Assembly: GCA_963920635.1 (NCBI GenBank)
Contig: OY987303.1
Location: 17,834,175 to 17,898,174, forward strand
Length of the DNA: 64,000 bases
Origin: Pseudeuparius sepicola
Lineage: Eukaryota; Arthropoda; Insecta; Coleoptera; Anthribidae
Reading direction: 5' to 3'
Part shown: positions 54,975 to 64,000 of the stretch, piece by piece
Numbering within the stretch: position 1 is the stretch's first letter
Layout: each line of letters begins with the position of its first letter
The notes under the pieces: model-generated
The model's database searches: none
Told to the model about the DNA's origin: nothing
The model's input: the letters and a program-made list of their open reading frames with translations, nothing else
Translations under genes and position numbers: made by a program

Positions 54975-57900
54975 ATGGCCCCGCAATATTGCTGTGTTCG
55001 TGGATGTTCTAACAACACGAGGAATGTTGGGATAAGTTTTTTAAAATACCTGCTGATGAAAACAGGTAGGTACCTATGTGTAGTTTGTCCCTACCTTGTT
55101 ACCACAATATTATATCCTTATTATAAATTTTATGTCCTACGTACTACCACTTTTACTGGAGTATTACCTACCCCAGAAAACCCACAAATGGCTTCCTACT
55201 GATAATACCTACCTAACTATTGCCACACAGCTTTTTATTAATTATATTATATATAATTATATAATAATTATATAATTATAAAGTTTAAACTTTGAAAATA
55301 GTATGTTTGCAAACCAGTCGAAGTCTGGGCTAAAGAAAACAGCAATACCAACTGTGTTCTCATCATGTAAGTACCTTCATTGGTAATTATGGAAATTAGT
55401 GTATGCACCGCCCGATTTTCTTGACATTTTGGCTACCCCCCTATTTTCGAGGGCCCTGAACACGAATCTGACCTCGGTGTTTTGAGGTCGGACATAGTTT
55501 CCGAGAAAGTGAATTTTCAAATTTCCTTTTGACACCCTACTTTCACGGCGATATTTATGGTTATAATCCTTCTGCAACATCGAAACTTCGCGAAAACCCG
55601 CGGAAAGACCGAAATTTTGAAAGATTTATGTCGTGTTTAGGTACGTCCGGCCCGGCCGCTGTTTTCGTAAAGTTTCGATGTTGCAGAAGGTGCAAAATAG
55701 GGTGGTGATCAGTTTGAGCTAAATTCATCTCGATTATAACCAAATATCATCGTGAAAAAGTGGGGTGTCAAAAGGAAATTTGAAAATCCACTTTTTCGGA
55801 AACTATGTCCGACCTCAAAACACCGAGGTCAGATTCGTGTTCAGGGACCTCGAAAATAGGGGGGTAGCCAAAATTTCAAGAAAATCGGGCGGTGCATACA
55901 CTAATTTCCATAATTACCCCTTCATTATTAGATAATAATATGTATTTTTTGCTGATACTTGTAATTTTGCTGCATTTAATTTCTTTACTAGGTTATATCG
56001 ATGAGGCTTCTTCACAGAGTCCTTCTGTGTCTGTATGCAGCAATTTGACTTTGTTAGAACCTCAACGAGAACTTGATCAACCAGTCTCGATCGCTCAACT
56101 TTTGGATCAACCAAGTACACCCCATCTGTCACAGTCACCTATAGGCGATCTCCACAGCATTACCGAATTTTCAGTTGCATCAAAAGGTAATGATCTATAT
56201 TCACAAACTGTTATTATAGTATACACACCCAAACTTATATGGCATCACGCATTATTTGCGATAATTTTTTTTTGTCAAAAAAATTATATGTCATGGAAAG
56301 TCAAAAGTGTTTACTAACAAAAACAGTTAAATGTGAAAAACCCGACAATATAAATTGTAATAAATATTAAGTGATTCCATATTATAAGTTTGGGTGTGTG
56401 TATATTGTAATTTTTGTATTACTTGTTTTGTTATTGAATAATTCTATTTTTAGATGCTAGTCAACAAACTCTTAGTTTGAGTGCACATAGTCCGAGAAAG
56501 CATTCATTAAAGTTACAAATAAAAAAACTCCAAAGAAAGTTTCATCCGAAGTTGGAGCAAGCTGTCGACAGTGCCGACACTGAAATAAATGACGAACAAT
56601 TTCTTGCCATTTGTGAGAAAAAACTGTCTGCTTCAATGCTACTATTTGTAAGGCATTATTTAGAAAATTCCAAAAAAGATCCACAGGGATATCGTTACTC
56701 GTCAGATATGAAACAATTTTCCTTAACAATTTATTTTCTAATCCCAAATGCTTATAGATTTTTAATGAAACCACTTTATTTGCCATCTAAAAGCACTCTT
56801 CAAAGAATAACTAGCAAATGGCATATAACTGCAGGCCTTAACAGTTTCATTTTTGAGGTTATTAAATCAAAAGCTACAAATTTAGAGGGTTCTTCAAAAC
56901 AGTGCATTCTTTGTATTGACGAAATGTCATTAATTTTTTTTTATTTTACAATAGATCTTCCGATACCATTGTTGGCTTTCATAATACATTGAAGGAAAAA
57001 ATATATGCTCCTGCTAAATATGTTTTAGCTATTATGGCTAGAGCAATATTTCTAAGTGGAAGCAACCAGTTGCTTATTTCTTTATTGATACTTGTTCAGG
57101 GGAGGAATTAAAATTTATTATTTTTGAAGCAAACTTAAATCTGTAGGATTACTAGTAAGTGCGTTAGTGTCTGATCAAGGATCAAATTTTGTACAATTTT
57201 CAAAATCAGTTGGTATCTCTCCAAACTCTTCACATTTTTATGTCGATAGCGAAAAAATATTTTATATTTTTTATGTGCCGCATCACTTAAAATCAACACG
57301 AAATAATTTTTTCAGTTACACATTCGAAACCTCTGAAGGATGTACAAATAAAACGTATATTGACCAAATTTATAATAAACAAAAACAAGCCTTTGGCTCT
57401 TCGGCTGTGTCCAAAATTTACAGATGAACACATTAATTCGAGTCCTTTTAAAAAACTGAAGGTTAGTTTAGCCGTCCAAGTTTTCAGCGCAATGGTAGCT
57501 GCGGCACTTAATTCCTTTATTGAATTCGGACAATTCCCCCCTTCGGCAAACGCTACAGTGTCATTTGTAGAAAAAATTGATAAGTTATTTGATATCTTAA
57601 ATTCCTCAAAAATATCAGGCAGTAAGAAATACAATAGACCTTTCAAAGAAGCAGATTACCAAGTCGATTTTTTAAAGGAAATGTTTACATATTTTGAGAA
57701 TATTAAAATTTTAAAACAAAATATAGAGGTTACCAATAAAGTTAAATTTTTGAAAGGGTGGCAAATCACAATAAATTCATTTTTAGGTCTTTGGGAAAAA
57801 TTTCATTGTTTAGAGTTTAGTTCCTTATACACTCGACGCTTAAATCAAGATTGTCTCGAAAATTTTTTCGGCACTATTAGGCAGCAAGGGGGAAATTGCT

Positions 57901-58576
57901 TGAATCCAACCCCCATCCAATGCGAAAGGGCTTTCAAGAAATTATTTTGTTTAAATTATTTCCAACACGCGGATGGGGCTAATTGTATTGAGGATTTTGA
58001 TTCATTATTGTCATATGTAACCACCGAACATACACAAATTTACAACAAAGTTGTTGTGGGAAATGCAAGATCTATTTTTTCTGATTTAAGTGTGGTGGCA
58101 CCAGATTATATTGATTTCGAACTACATGAATCAAATAGTATATCATATGTTTGTGGATATTTATTAAGAAAGTGCTTGGAACAACATTCATGTGAAGTTT
58201 GTATTAAATATTGTAAACGTCATACATTAGGGGATACTGATTTGTTTACTTATTTTAAAGCATACAAATCAAGTGGTAACGAAACCTTTGGACATTTATT
58301 TTCACCTCCTGATAATTTTGTCAATTATATTAAAACTCTCGAAGTTAATTTTTGTACCCTCTTTCCAAATTTGCTTTAGAAGAAAATGTTGGTGTGCAAT
58401 TAAAAAATAAGCTGCAAAACATTTCATATCAACATCCATGCCCTAGTTTTAATCATGCCTATTTATTATCCCTTTATGTAAGATTTAGAATCTATTCTTT
58501 AAAATTTTTAAATCGTGATATTGTTTCTAATAAAACTAATAAAAATTATAAACTTCTAAATTTACAACATTTATAA
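54975..58576 (+). pseudogene. Decayed THAP-domain P-type transposase gene
   Basis: P-type transposases bind DNA through an N-terminal THAP zinc finger and cut with an RNase H-like core. ATG at 54975 starts MAPQYCCVRGCSNNTRN, the first zinc-binding Cys pair. An exon ending GLKKTAIPTVFSS (donor 55367) gives the AVPTF-type end of THAP. It joins in phase to 55992-56186 and then to 56454. The core follows: YLPSKSTLQRITSKW, CIDEMSL, WKQPVAYFFID, SALVSDQGSNF and LNQDCLENFFGTIRQQGGN, then SYVCGYLLRK. AATAAA is at 58737. Defects: the THAP middle with its C-x2-H pair is missing, there is a frame slip in exon 1 near 55040, frame breaks lie near 56940, 57090, 57390 and 58370, and a Val replaces Asp in the expected DPPHLLK-like motif (here YVPHHLKSTRNN). 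It is non-functional. Confidence 0.8.
55382..55918. mobile_element. Palindromic MITE with 8-bp duplication, in a transposase intron
   Basis: GGTAATTATGGAAATTAGTG at the left is mirrored at the right. CCTTCATT flanks both sides (55374-55381 and 55919-55926). The arms are about 135 bp or more. It lies just inside the intron, 7 bases after the donor at 55367. Eight-base duplications occur in hAT and P elements. The GG...CC ends fit neither classic hAT nor the best known P termini, so the family is open. Confidence 0.85.
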
Positions 58577-59318
58577 GTGCTGCCAGGGGTCATTATTTTT
58601 AAAAATTAGGCTAAGTTGATAATGTATAGTGTGCATGTGCATAATATGTACGTAAGTAGTTTAGAATATCTTTTGTATTTATAGGTATTATATTTTATAT
58701 GTGCTATTGTTTTTGAATTTTTTTATAGATTTTAGTAATAAACATTTTTGATAAATAACGTTTTTTACTACCAGTGATACGAAGGTCAACCAATTTTGCA
58801 AATAATAATTGTTATGGATCTATATAAAAAACAAATTAATTGCCAAGCTATGAGTTTTGACGCAAGTCGATTGAAATATTGTAATATTTCAACCACCCAA
58901 GTAGAATAGTTCACTTGAACCTAAATCATAGTTGTTTCTAATTAATATAGGTAAGTATAAAATAATAAAGAGGAAATATTGTGAAATTTCCATGTACAAT
59001 AAATAAAATGTATTTTCCTCTTTAGTAAAATATTAATATTTATATTTTTTTCATCAGTAAAATACCTACTTAAAATCACTTCTGGAGATTCAAATTTAAC
59101 TAGATCTAATTCCAGAAAAAACTTTACTATTCTAAAAATTAATTTTGCTATATAGAACACAAAATTTTCTATAGCCCGGACCTGGCCATGCAATGGGCAA
59201 GTTCTACTCTGTCCAAACTACGGTGGGCGTGGCCAATGCGCAGATGTCAACGGCGGAGAGTTCATTTCCTATGCGCGAGAGGGGAAATTGGAACCGCGAC
59301 ATCAAAGGCGCCGAAAGT
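58577..59318. other. 3' flank of the transposase gene within the composite element
   Basis: Contains the polyadenylation signal AATAAA at 58737-58742, AT-rich sequence, and a small hairpin at about 58966-59030 (AAGAGGAAATATTGTGAAAT against ATTTTCCTCTTT). 59170-59310 is GC-richer and abuts the right arm. No separate P-type termini were found. Confidence 0.45.
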
Positions 59319-59352
59319 AAGTGCCACTTCTGATTCGTCCTTTTCTGGGATA

Positions 59353-60608
59353 AAACTGACAAGCGAGTAGGCTGTCAATTCAATATTTCTATTTACGTGT
59401 CAGATTAGTCTAAAATTTTGTTGCTGAAGCTGTTAGTAGTTGCAGTTTAAAAAATGTTTTTGAAAGAAGAATGCCGTGATATTTTAGAGATCTTCCTCAA
59501 AAATGATAAAATATACGCAGAAACTTTGAGGGAGTATTCTCGTAAATATCCAAATAGAAATGTTCCGAGTGCTTCATTTATATGTAAGCTGTATGGAAGA
59601 TTCAGATCGACAGGAAGTGTGATTAGCAAGAGAAAAAAAGGGTTTAGAATAACGAAAAATCTCAGAGAGATGCAGCGAGAGACTTACAAATTCCCCGGTC
59701 TACAATACAAAGGGTAATGAAATTAAGCAAATTTAAAGCCTTCAAAATATTACCTGTTCAAAGGCTATTCCCTGGAGATGCTGCAAGAAGACTGGAATAT
59801 TGTCAAACAATGTTAAACTTTTATTTTGCAAGAGGTGGAGCTGGATTTTTTAAACAAATTATTTGGTCCGATGAAGCTACATTTACAACGGCGGGAATAT
59901 ACAACCGGAAAAATAGTATATTTTGGTCTGTTGACAATCCACGGGCATTTCGTGAAGTTGTGAAATCCGGCAGAAATTCCGTGGGTGTTTGGTGCGGAAT
60001 TGTGGGAAATTTTATAATGGGCCCTCTATTTTATTCAGGAAGTATGACAGGTAGGAAATACCTACATTTAATCCAGAACGAATTGGAACAATACTTTGAC
60101 CAGTTGCCATTAAGTTTTCTAAACCAACTCCAAGAAAGACAATTAATTAATTTTTGAACAATTCGTTTGAAAATTGGATTGGTAAACATGGAACGATAAG
60201 GTGGCCGCCACGTAGTCCAGATTTAACCCCCTTGGATTTTTTCTTGTGGGGGCATTTAAAAAATAAAGTTTATAAGAACCGCCTCGAAAATGTTGAGGAG
60301 ATTAAAAGACGAGTAAAATTAGAAATTGATAGTTTAAACAATCGTCCCTTAATCTTTGAAAATGTCCGAAAAAATTTCTTAAAAAGACTTAGGTTATGTG
60401 TAAATAATAATGAAAACCATTTTGAACATTTAATGTAAATGAACTTCTAACTAATTTTTAATAACTAACCATATTGTTGTTGTTATAATAAATATGACAG
60501 TAGTAAAAATAATAAATGTTTCATAATTTCCACGAGATTTTTAATTAAGTTTAATGCAGTTGAATGGCTATAGCCACTTTAACATTCAGCCTACTCGCTT
60601 GTCAGTTT
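59353..60608 (+). mobile_element. Mariner-family transposon with perfect 22-bp termini, 1256 bp
   Basis: AAACTGACAAGCGAGTAGGC at 59353 and its exact complement ending at 60608 form 22-bp terminal repeats. TA is duplicated outside (59351-59352, 60609-60610). Joining the flanks restores the right arm of the composite element, as comparison with the intact left arm shows, so this is the youngest large insertion there. It encodes a broken transposase. Confidence 0.93.
59454..60438 (+). pseudogene. Mariner-type transposase, frameshifted, lacking the second Asp block
   Basis: Starts at ATG 59454 (MFLKEECRDILEIFLKNDK), with an N-terminal helix-turn-helix ending near KRKKGFRITKN. A frameshift at about 59665 continues as DAARDLQIPRSTIQRVMK. 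The first catalytic Asp is in IIWSDEATF, followed by VGVWCGIVGNFIMGPLFYSG. After LPLSFLNQ the usual FQQDGAPPH-type block with the second Asp is absent, and a second frame change near 60155 leads to WIGKHGTIRWPPRSPDLTPL, which holds the third Asp. The end is NNNENHFEHLM. It cannot catalyse transposition. Its termini could still be substrates for a relative's enzyme. Subfamily was not assigned. Confidence 0.88.
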
Positions 60609-61098
60609 TATTATCATGGCTGACTTGATTTGTCATAAATTTGGTTTTATTGTTTGGCCTACTCAGATCGAACATCAGACAACGACCATGAGACCATGTA
60701 TCTAGTTTGATGGAGCTTCTCTGATAAATATCTCGGAAACGGTTGGAGATAAATAGGTCAAATTATATATCGTTGGATTCAGAATTAACAAAGGAATCCT
60801 GTGATGGTTAAGAGAAATGTGTAAGTTGTAAAATAGAGAAAACCACTTTCATTTCCGCTATAACCGGAAGTTATATTAAAAAGGTTCTCTAATGGATGTG
60901 TAGGTAAAAAAATATTTTTTTTTATTTTGCAAAAAATGTTTTTTCGCGATAACTTTTTTACCGACCCCCGTATACAAAATTAGGGTACACCCTCGAATTC
61001 CCCTTAATTTTTACTACAACCTCATTTTTTGAATGACGATTTTGTGTTAACCTGTCTCCACGTAGCACACTTTTTCCGCTTGGATGGGTCACCCTGTA

Positions 61099-62430
61099 CA
61101 ACCCTTTCACGCCAGACGATAGGGTCGCGGACCCGAAAAGACAAGCGACGATCGCGTCGCATAGCGCCGCCAAGTAATTTATGGAATTAATATCCGGAAC
61201 GTGAGGCGAATAGCGGCCGGTAGAGGGCGCTATAGGCGCGCGGCGGGCGGCTGGCAATTAGTTTGGGGTATTAATCATCTGGCAACAACGGCCCGGTCAA
61301 CGACGGGCCCGATAAGGTCGTGATTTATTAAAAAACAACTGGGGATCCGAGAGGGAGGTATAACGGCTGTACGGATTAACTACCTGCGAATTGATAAGTA
61401 TAATTTGTGCCATTGAACGAATAAATAATATACACCATTAACATGCCACCGTATATGAAGTGTACCCCAGACAAAATATAATCACCGAATACGATAACCA
61501 TAGAAGGTTCACTTGCGGAATACGGACCAGGCAGTCCGACCGCCGTTATCCCTTGCCTCCCGTCCCCGCTGAAATACCTGCAAGATGCAGTTCATGTATA
61601 TGTAGAGTCATTGAGTAAAAAATATATATATTAAAATATATATTTCCAGACAGCAGGAGATAATGGTGAAGGCGACGGAATGGAACACTTCCTGTGTGGC
61701 AAGCTTTTGAGTGGCAGAGATCAAAGTGCCGGCGCCAAGTGTCTCTTCTATCGTTATCAATATTCGGTGAAATAATTAGACAAAAGTCGTGGTCCATGAC
61801 TCGTGGAACACATAAACTAATGTATCAGATCACAACAACCTAACTAACCTTGATGCCTTCTGTGGTTTTTATGTATATAGCTATTATTTAGATTTGCGCA
61901 CGGGCGCCCACAGAAAAAAAATTAGGGGGGGGGGCAAAAGTAAAATTCAAACTTTATTAATTTTGTTTATATCAAACACGTTTTAATTTTCTAAAAATAA
62001 AAATTTATCGTTAGTAAAACTAATATTAAAATAACATCATTCTTAAACGAAACAACACGACAACAAAAAATATCAAATCCTAAACGAAAAAAATATTTCT
62101 CTATGATTAAATATTGGATATACTCTTTGGCATATTAACACAAAACAAAAACCAATTATCACCAATGTTACCAAAGTCTACCTAGACATATTGTGTAAGT
62201 ATGTACAGAGTGGGCCAAATTGGACGCATTTTAAGGGAAACTCCTATTTTTAAAGGAGCAGATAGATGAAAACTGATATCGGTGACTGAGGCTAATTTTT
62301 TACGATAAACTTAATGTCGATAACAGAAAATCGATATCTGTCACCGTTCTTGAGTTACAGAGCGTTTTTCGAAAATGTGCGTTTTCGAAAAGTAGCCGTA
62401 ACTTTTTTCGGGGTGAAAATTTTGCGTTTC
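61099..62430. other. GC-rich island, then AT-rich flank
   Basis: 61100-61340 is strongly GC-rich with CpG words (GGCGCGCGGCGGGCGG) and could be regulatory. No exon can be supported. 61900-61940 has GGGCGCCCACAG followed by a run of ten G, like a worn transposon end. Confidence 0.4.
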
Positions 62431-62694
62431 TGTAAAAAATTTCTAAAGAACTACATATTTTTTTCTATATGATGGTTTAAGAGTTACTGATGAAAAAAAA
62501 AATCATAAAAGCTATTACTTACTATTTAAGTGTTATATATTTTTGGAATGGCAATTTTTTGCTCTATTAAAAAATTCAAAAATATACATTCCATTTAAAA
62601 AAATAATTTTTTCCATCAGTAGCTCTTAAACCATTGACTAGAATTTATTTTCATATGCAAGATGAAGAAGGTGTTTGCGAACGGTTGATTTTTA
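62431..62694. repeat. Partial foldback repeat
   Basis: ATGGTTTAAGAGTTACTGATG (about 62472) is mirrored by CATCAGTAGCTCTTAAACCAT (about 62613), with GGAATG and CATTCC pairs further inside. The ends are not defined. Confidence 0.5.
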
Positions 62695-62696
62695 TA

Positions 62697-63884
62697 CAGG
62701 GTGTCCCAGTTGTAAACCAGAATTTTGAAATAAACGCTAGACAATTTTATTTTGAGCAAAAAAGTTCGTGTAACAAGGGGCCGTAGATGCTTCATAAAAA
62801 AGATACAAGGTGTTAAATTTAATTTTTTTTAACGGTTTTTTAATAATACGTATCGCAAAAACCACAAATGATATTAAATTAAAATTCGGTACATACTACT
62901 CGTGCATAAAATGCAACAAACTGAAGCTACCAGCGTTTTGTGGCCATAACCAGTGTCGTACGGGAAGGTAGGATAGGTCCCCTTTTTAAAAATAAGTTCT
63001 ACGGTAAATTTGACAGCATTTTTGAATTTTGCGTTCATTTTTACATAAAAACTGTCGCCAATTCTCCTCAAAACAATTGGATTTTGAGTAAACAAAGCAA
63101 GTCCAAATTGCTGCCCAGAAAAAGTGATAACTTGGGGAATGTTTTCAACTTTGTATTTAGAAAACGACACATTTTGGGGCCTATGTGTCTAAGCACTTTT
63201 TTGCTATTTATGTGCAAAAAAATCCATCGGCAAGGTTTGAAAAGAATATGATTTTTTAAAATTATTTTTGAATTTCCTTTGGAATATTAAGGAAATAATT
63301 TTTTAAATTAATTTATTAATTTGTCCTTGTCCTTCAAACCTTGGCAATCAGTTGTTTGCGCCAAAAGGGCAAAAAACTGCTTATACACGTAGGCCCCAAA
63401 ATGTGTCCCTTTCTAAATACAGAGTTGAATCCATTCCATTCCCGAAATCATCCCCTTTGAGGAGTAACTTGGATTTGCTCTGTTTGCTCAAAATCCAGAA
63501 GTTTCAGGGCAACTTGACAAGAGACATTTTTATGTAGAAATGAATCAGCAATTCAAAAGTGCTGTCGGATTGTCAAAAGAACCTTGGGCGTACAAATTAT
63601 TCTTGAAAAGGGGGCGTATCCTCCCGTACGCCACTGGTTATGACAATAAAACGCTGGTAACTTCAGTTTATTGCATTTTATACCCCCATACTGTATACAA
63701 AAAAAGTTAATATCATCTATCGTTCTTGAGATATTAATAATAAACCATTTAACAAAATGAACTTCCACACCCTGTATCATTTTTATTAAGTATTTCCGGA
63801 ACTATGTTCAAATGAACTTTTTTGCTCAAACTAAAATTTTCCATCGTTTATTTCAAAATTGTGGTTTACAACTGGGGCACCCTG
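62697..63884. mobile_element. CAGGGTGTCCC palindromic element, 1.19 kb
   Basis: CAGGGTGTCCCAGTTGTAAA at the left is mirrored by TTTACAACTGGGGCACCCTG at the right, with TA outside (62695-62696, 63885-63886). The arms extend to near the centre at about 63300, for example TGGCCATAACCAGTG against CACTGGTTATGAC. Overlapping frames on both strands are a by-product of the palindrome. No transposase. Confidence 0.82.
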
Positions 63885-63886
63885 TA

Positions 63887-64000
63887 TATCCCAGCTGGGC
63901 AAAGCAATTTTATTGATTCAACTCCTCCTTTCTACCATTTACTCATTGCCAAAAAAAAATCCAATGGCACATCCCCCGACTGCCATAACTGCCCCCTAGG
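63887..64000. other. Window end, nothing recognised
   Basis: About 110 bases of unassigned sequence. Confidence 0.4.

Larger units (their letters stand above)
53543..61096. mobile_element. Composite transposon with ~540-bp inverted arms
   Basis: The left arm 53543-54088 is mirrored by the right arm, which is in two pieces, 59319-59350 and 60611-61096, because a mariner sits between them. Shared stretches include GCGGAAAAAGTGTGCTACGT and AGAAGTGGCACTT. The right end reads GGGTCACCCTG before a TA (61097-61098), as in the CAGGGTG class. The left end is worn (TA at 53541-53542). One 26-base indel separates the arms. The loop holds a THAP/P-type transposase gene. Confidence 0.85.

Noticed and set aside
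62874..63251. Opposed 98- and 103-residue frames
   Set aside because: Both lie in the arms of the 62697-63884 palindrome and mirror each other.

Overview
The window looks like about 64 kb of an insect nuclear genome. The reasons are the AT-rich base composition, GT-AG introns with consensus donors, very sparse coding sequence, and an insect-style set of transposons: a Jockey-like LINE, Tc1/mariner relatives, hAT, a P/THAP-type transposase, pol III-derived repeats and many TA-flanked palindromic MITEs. The order of insect cannot be fixed from sequence alone. There are no bacterial operons, CRISPR arrays or rRNA operons.

Host signals are few. The best host coding sequence is a lysine-rich exon at 20505-21014 (+), which ends exactly at a splice-donor-like site and is preceded by a chain of short upstream ORFs. 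A second likely host gene begins on the minus strand near 30213. It has an E-box, a CCAAT box, a TATA box and an initiator at canonical spacing, then a short ATG-free first exon ending in a consensus donor at 30091. Other non-repetitive stretches are GC-richer islands with no gene I can recognise.

Most of the rest is nested repeats. 1612-1933 and 44121-46033 are two copies of a composite element holding a 5S-rRNA-like segment. 2127-5158, 7494-9310, 13820-15825 and 23463-23805 are built from one set of modular stem-loop units. 10028-10841 is five tandem copies of a 163-bp unit. 17153-17449 is a palindromic element with two outward-facing tRNA-like units. 18945-19631, 25440-26948, 37804-38820, 52224-52774 and 62697-63884 are palindromic elements, mostly TA-flanked, and one of them still holds a mariner-type transposase tail. 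27533-28677 is a non-autonomous hAT element with an exact 8-bp target duplication. 32837-35732 is an apparently exact 1448-bp tandem duplication inside an insertion that splits an older SINE-like repeat. 50098-51645 is a 5'-truncated Jockey-like LINE.

The most informative structure is 53543-61096. It has long inverted arms of about 540 bp enclosing a decayed, intron-bearing THAP/P-type transposase gene. One intron carries a 537-bp MITE flanked by an 8-bp duplication, and the right arm was split at a TA by a 1256-bp mariner with perfect 22-bp termini. The mariner has itself lost the segment carrying its second catalytic aspartate. The order of events can be read directly from the sequence. No element in the window appears able to move by itself.
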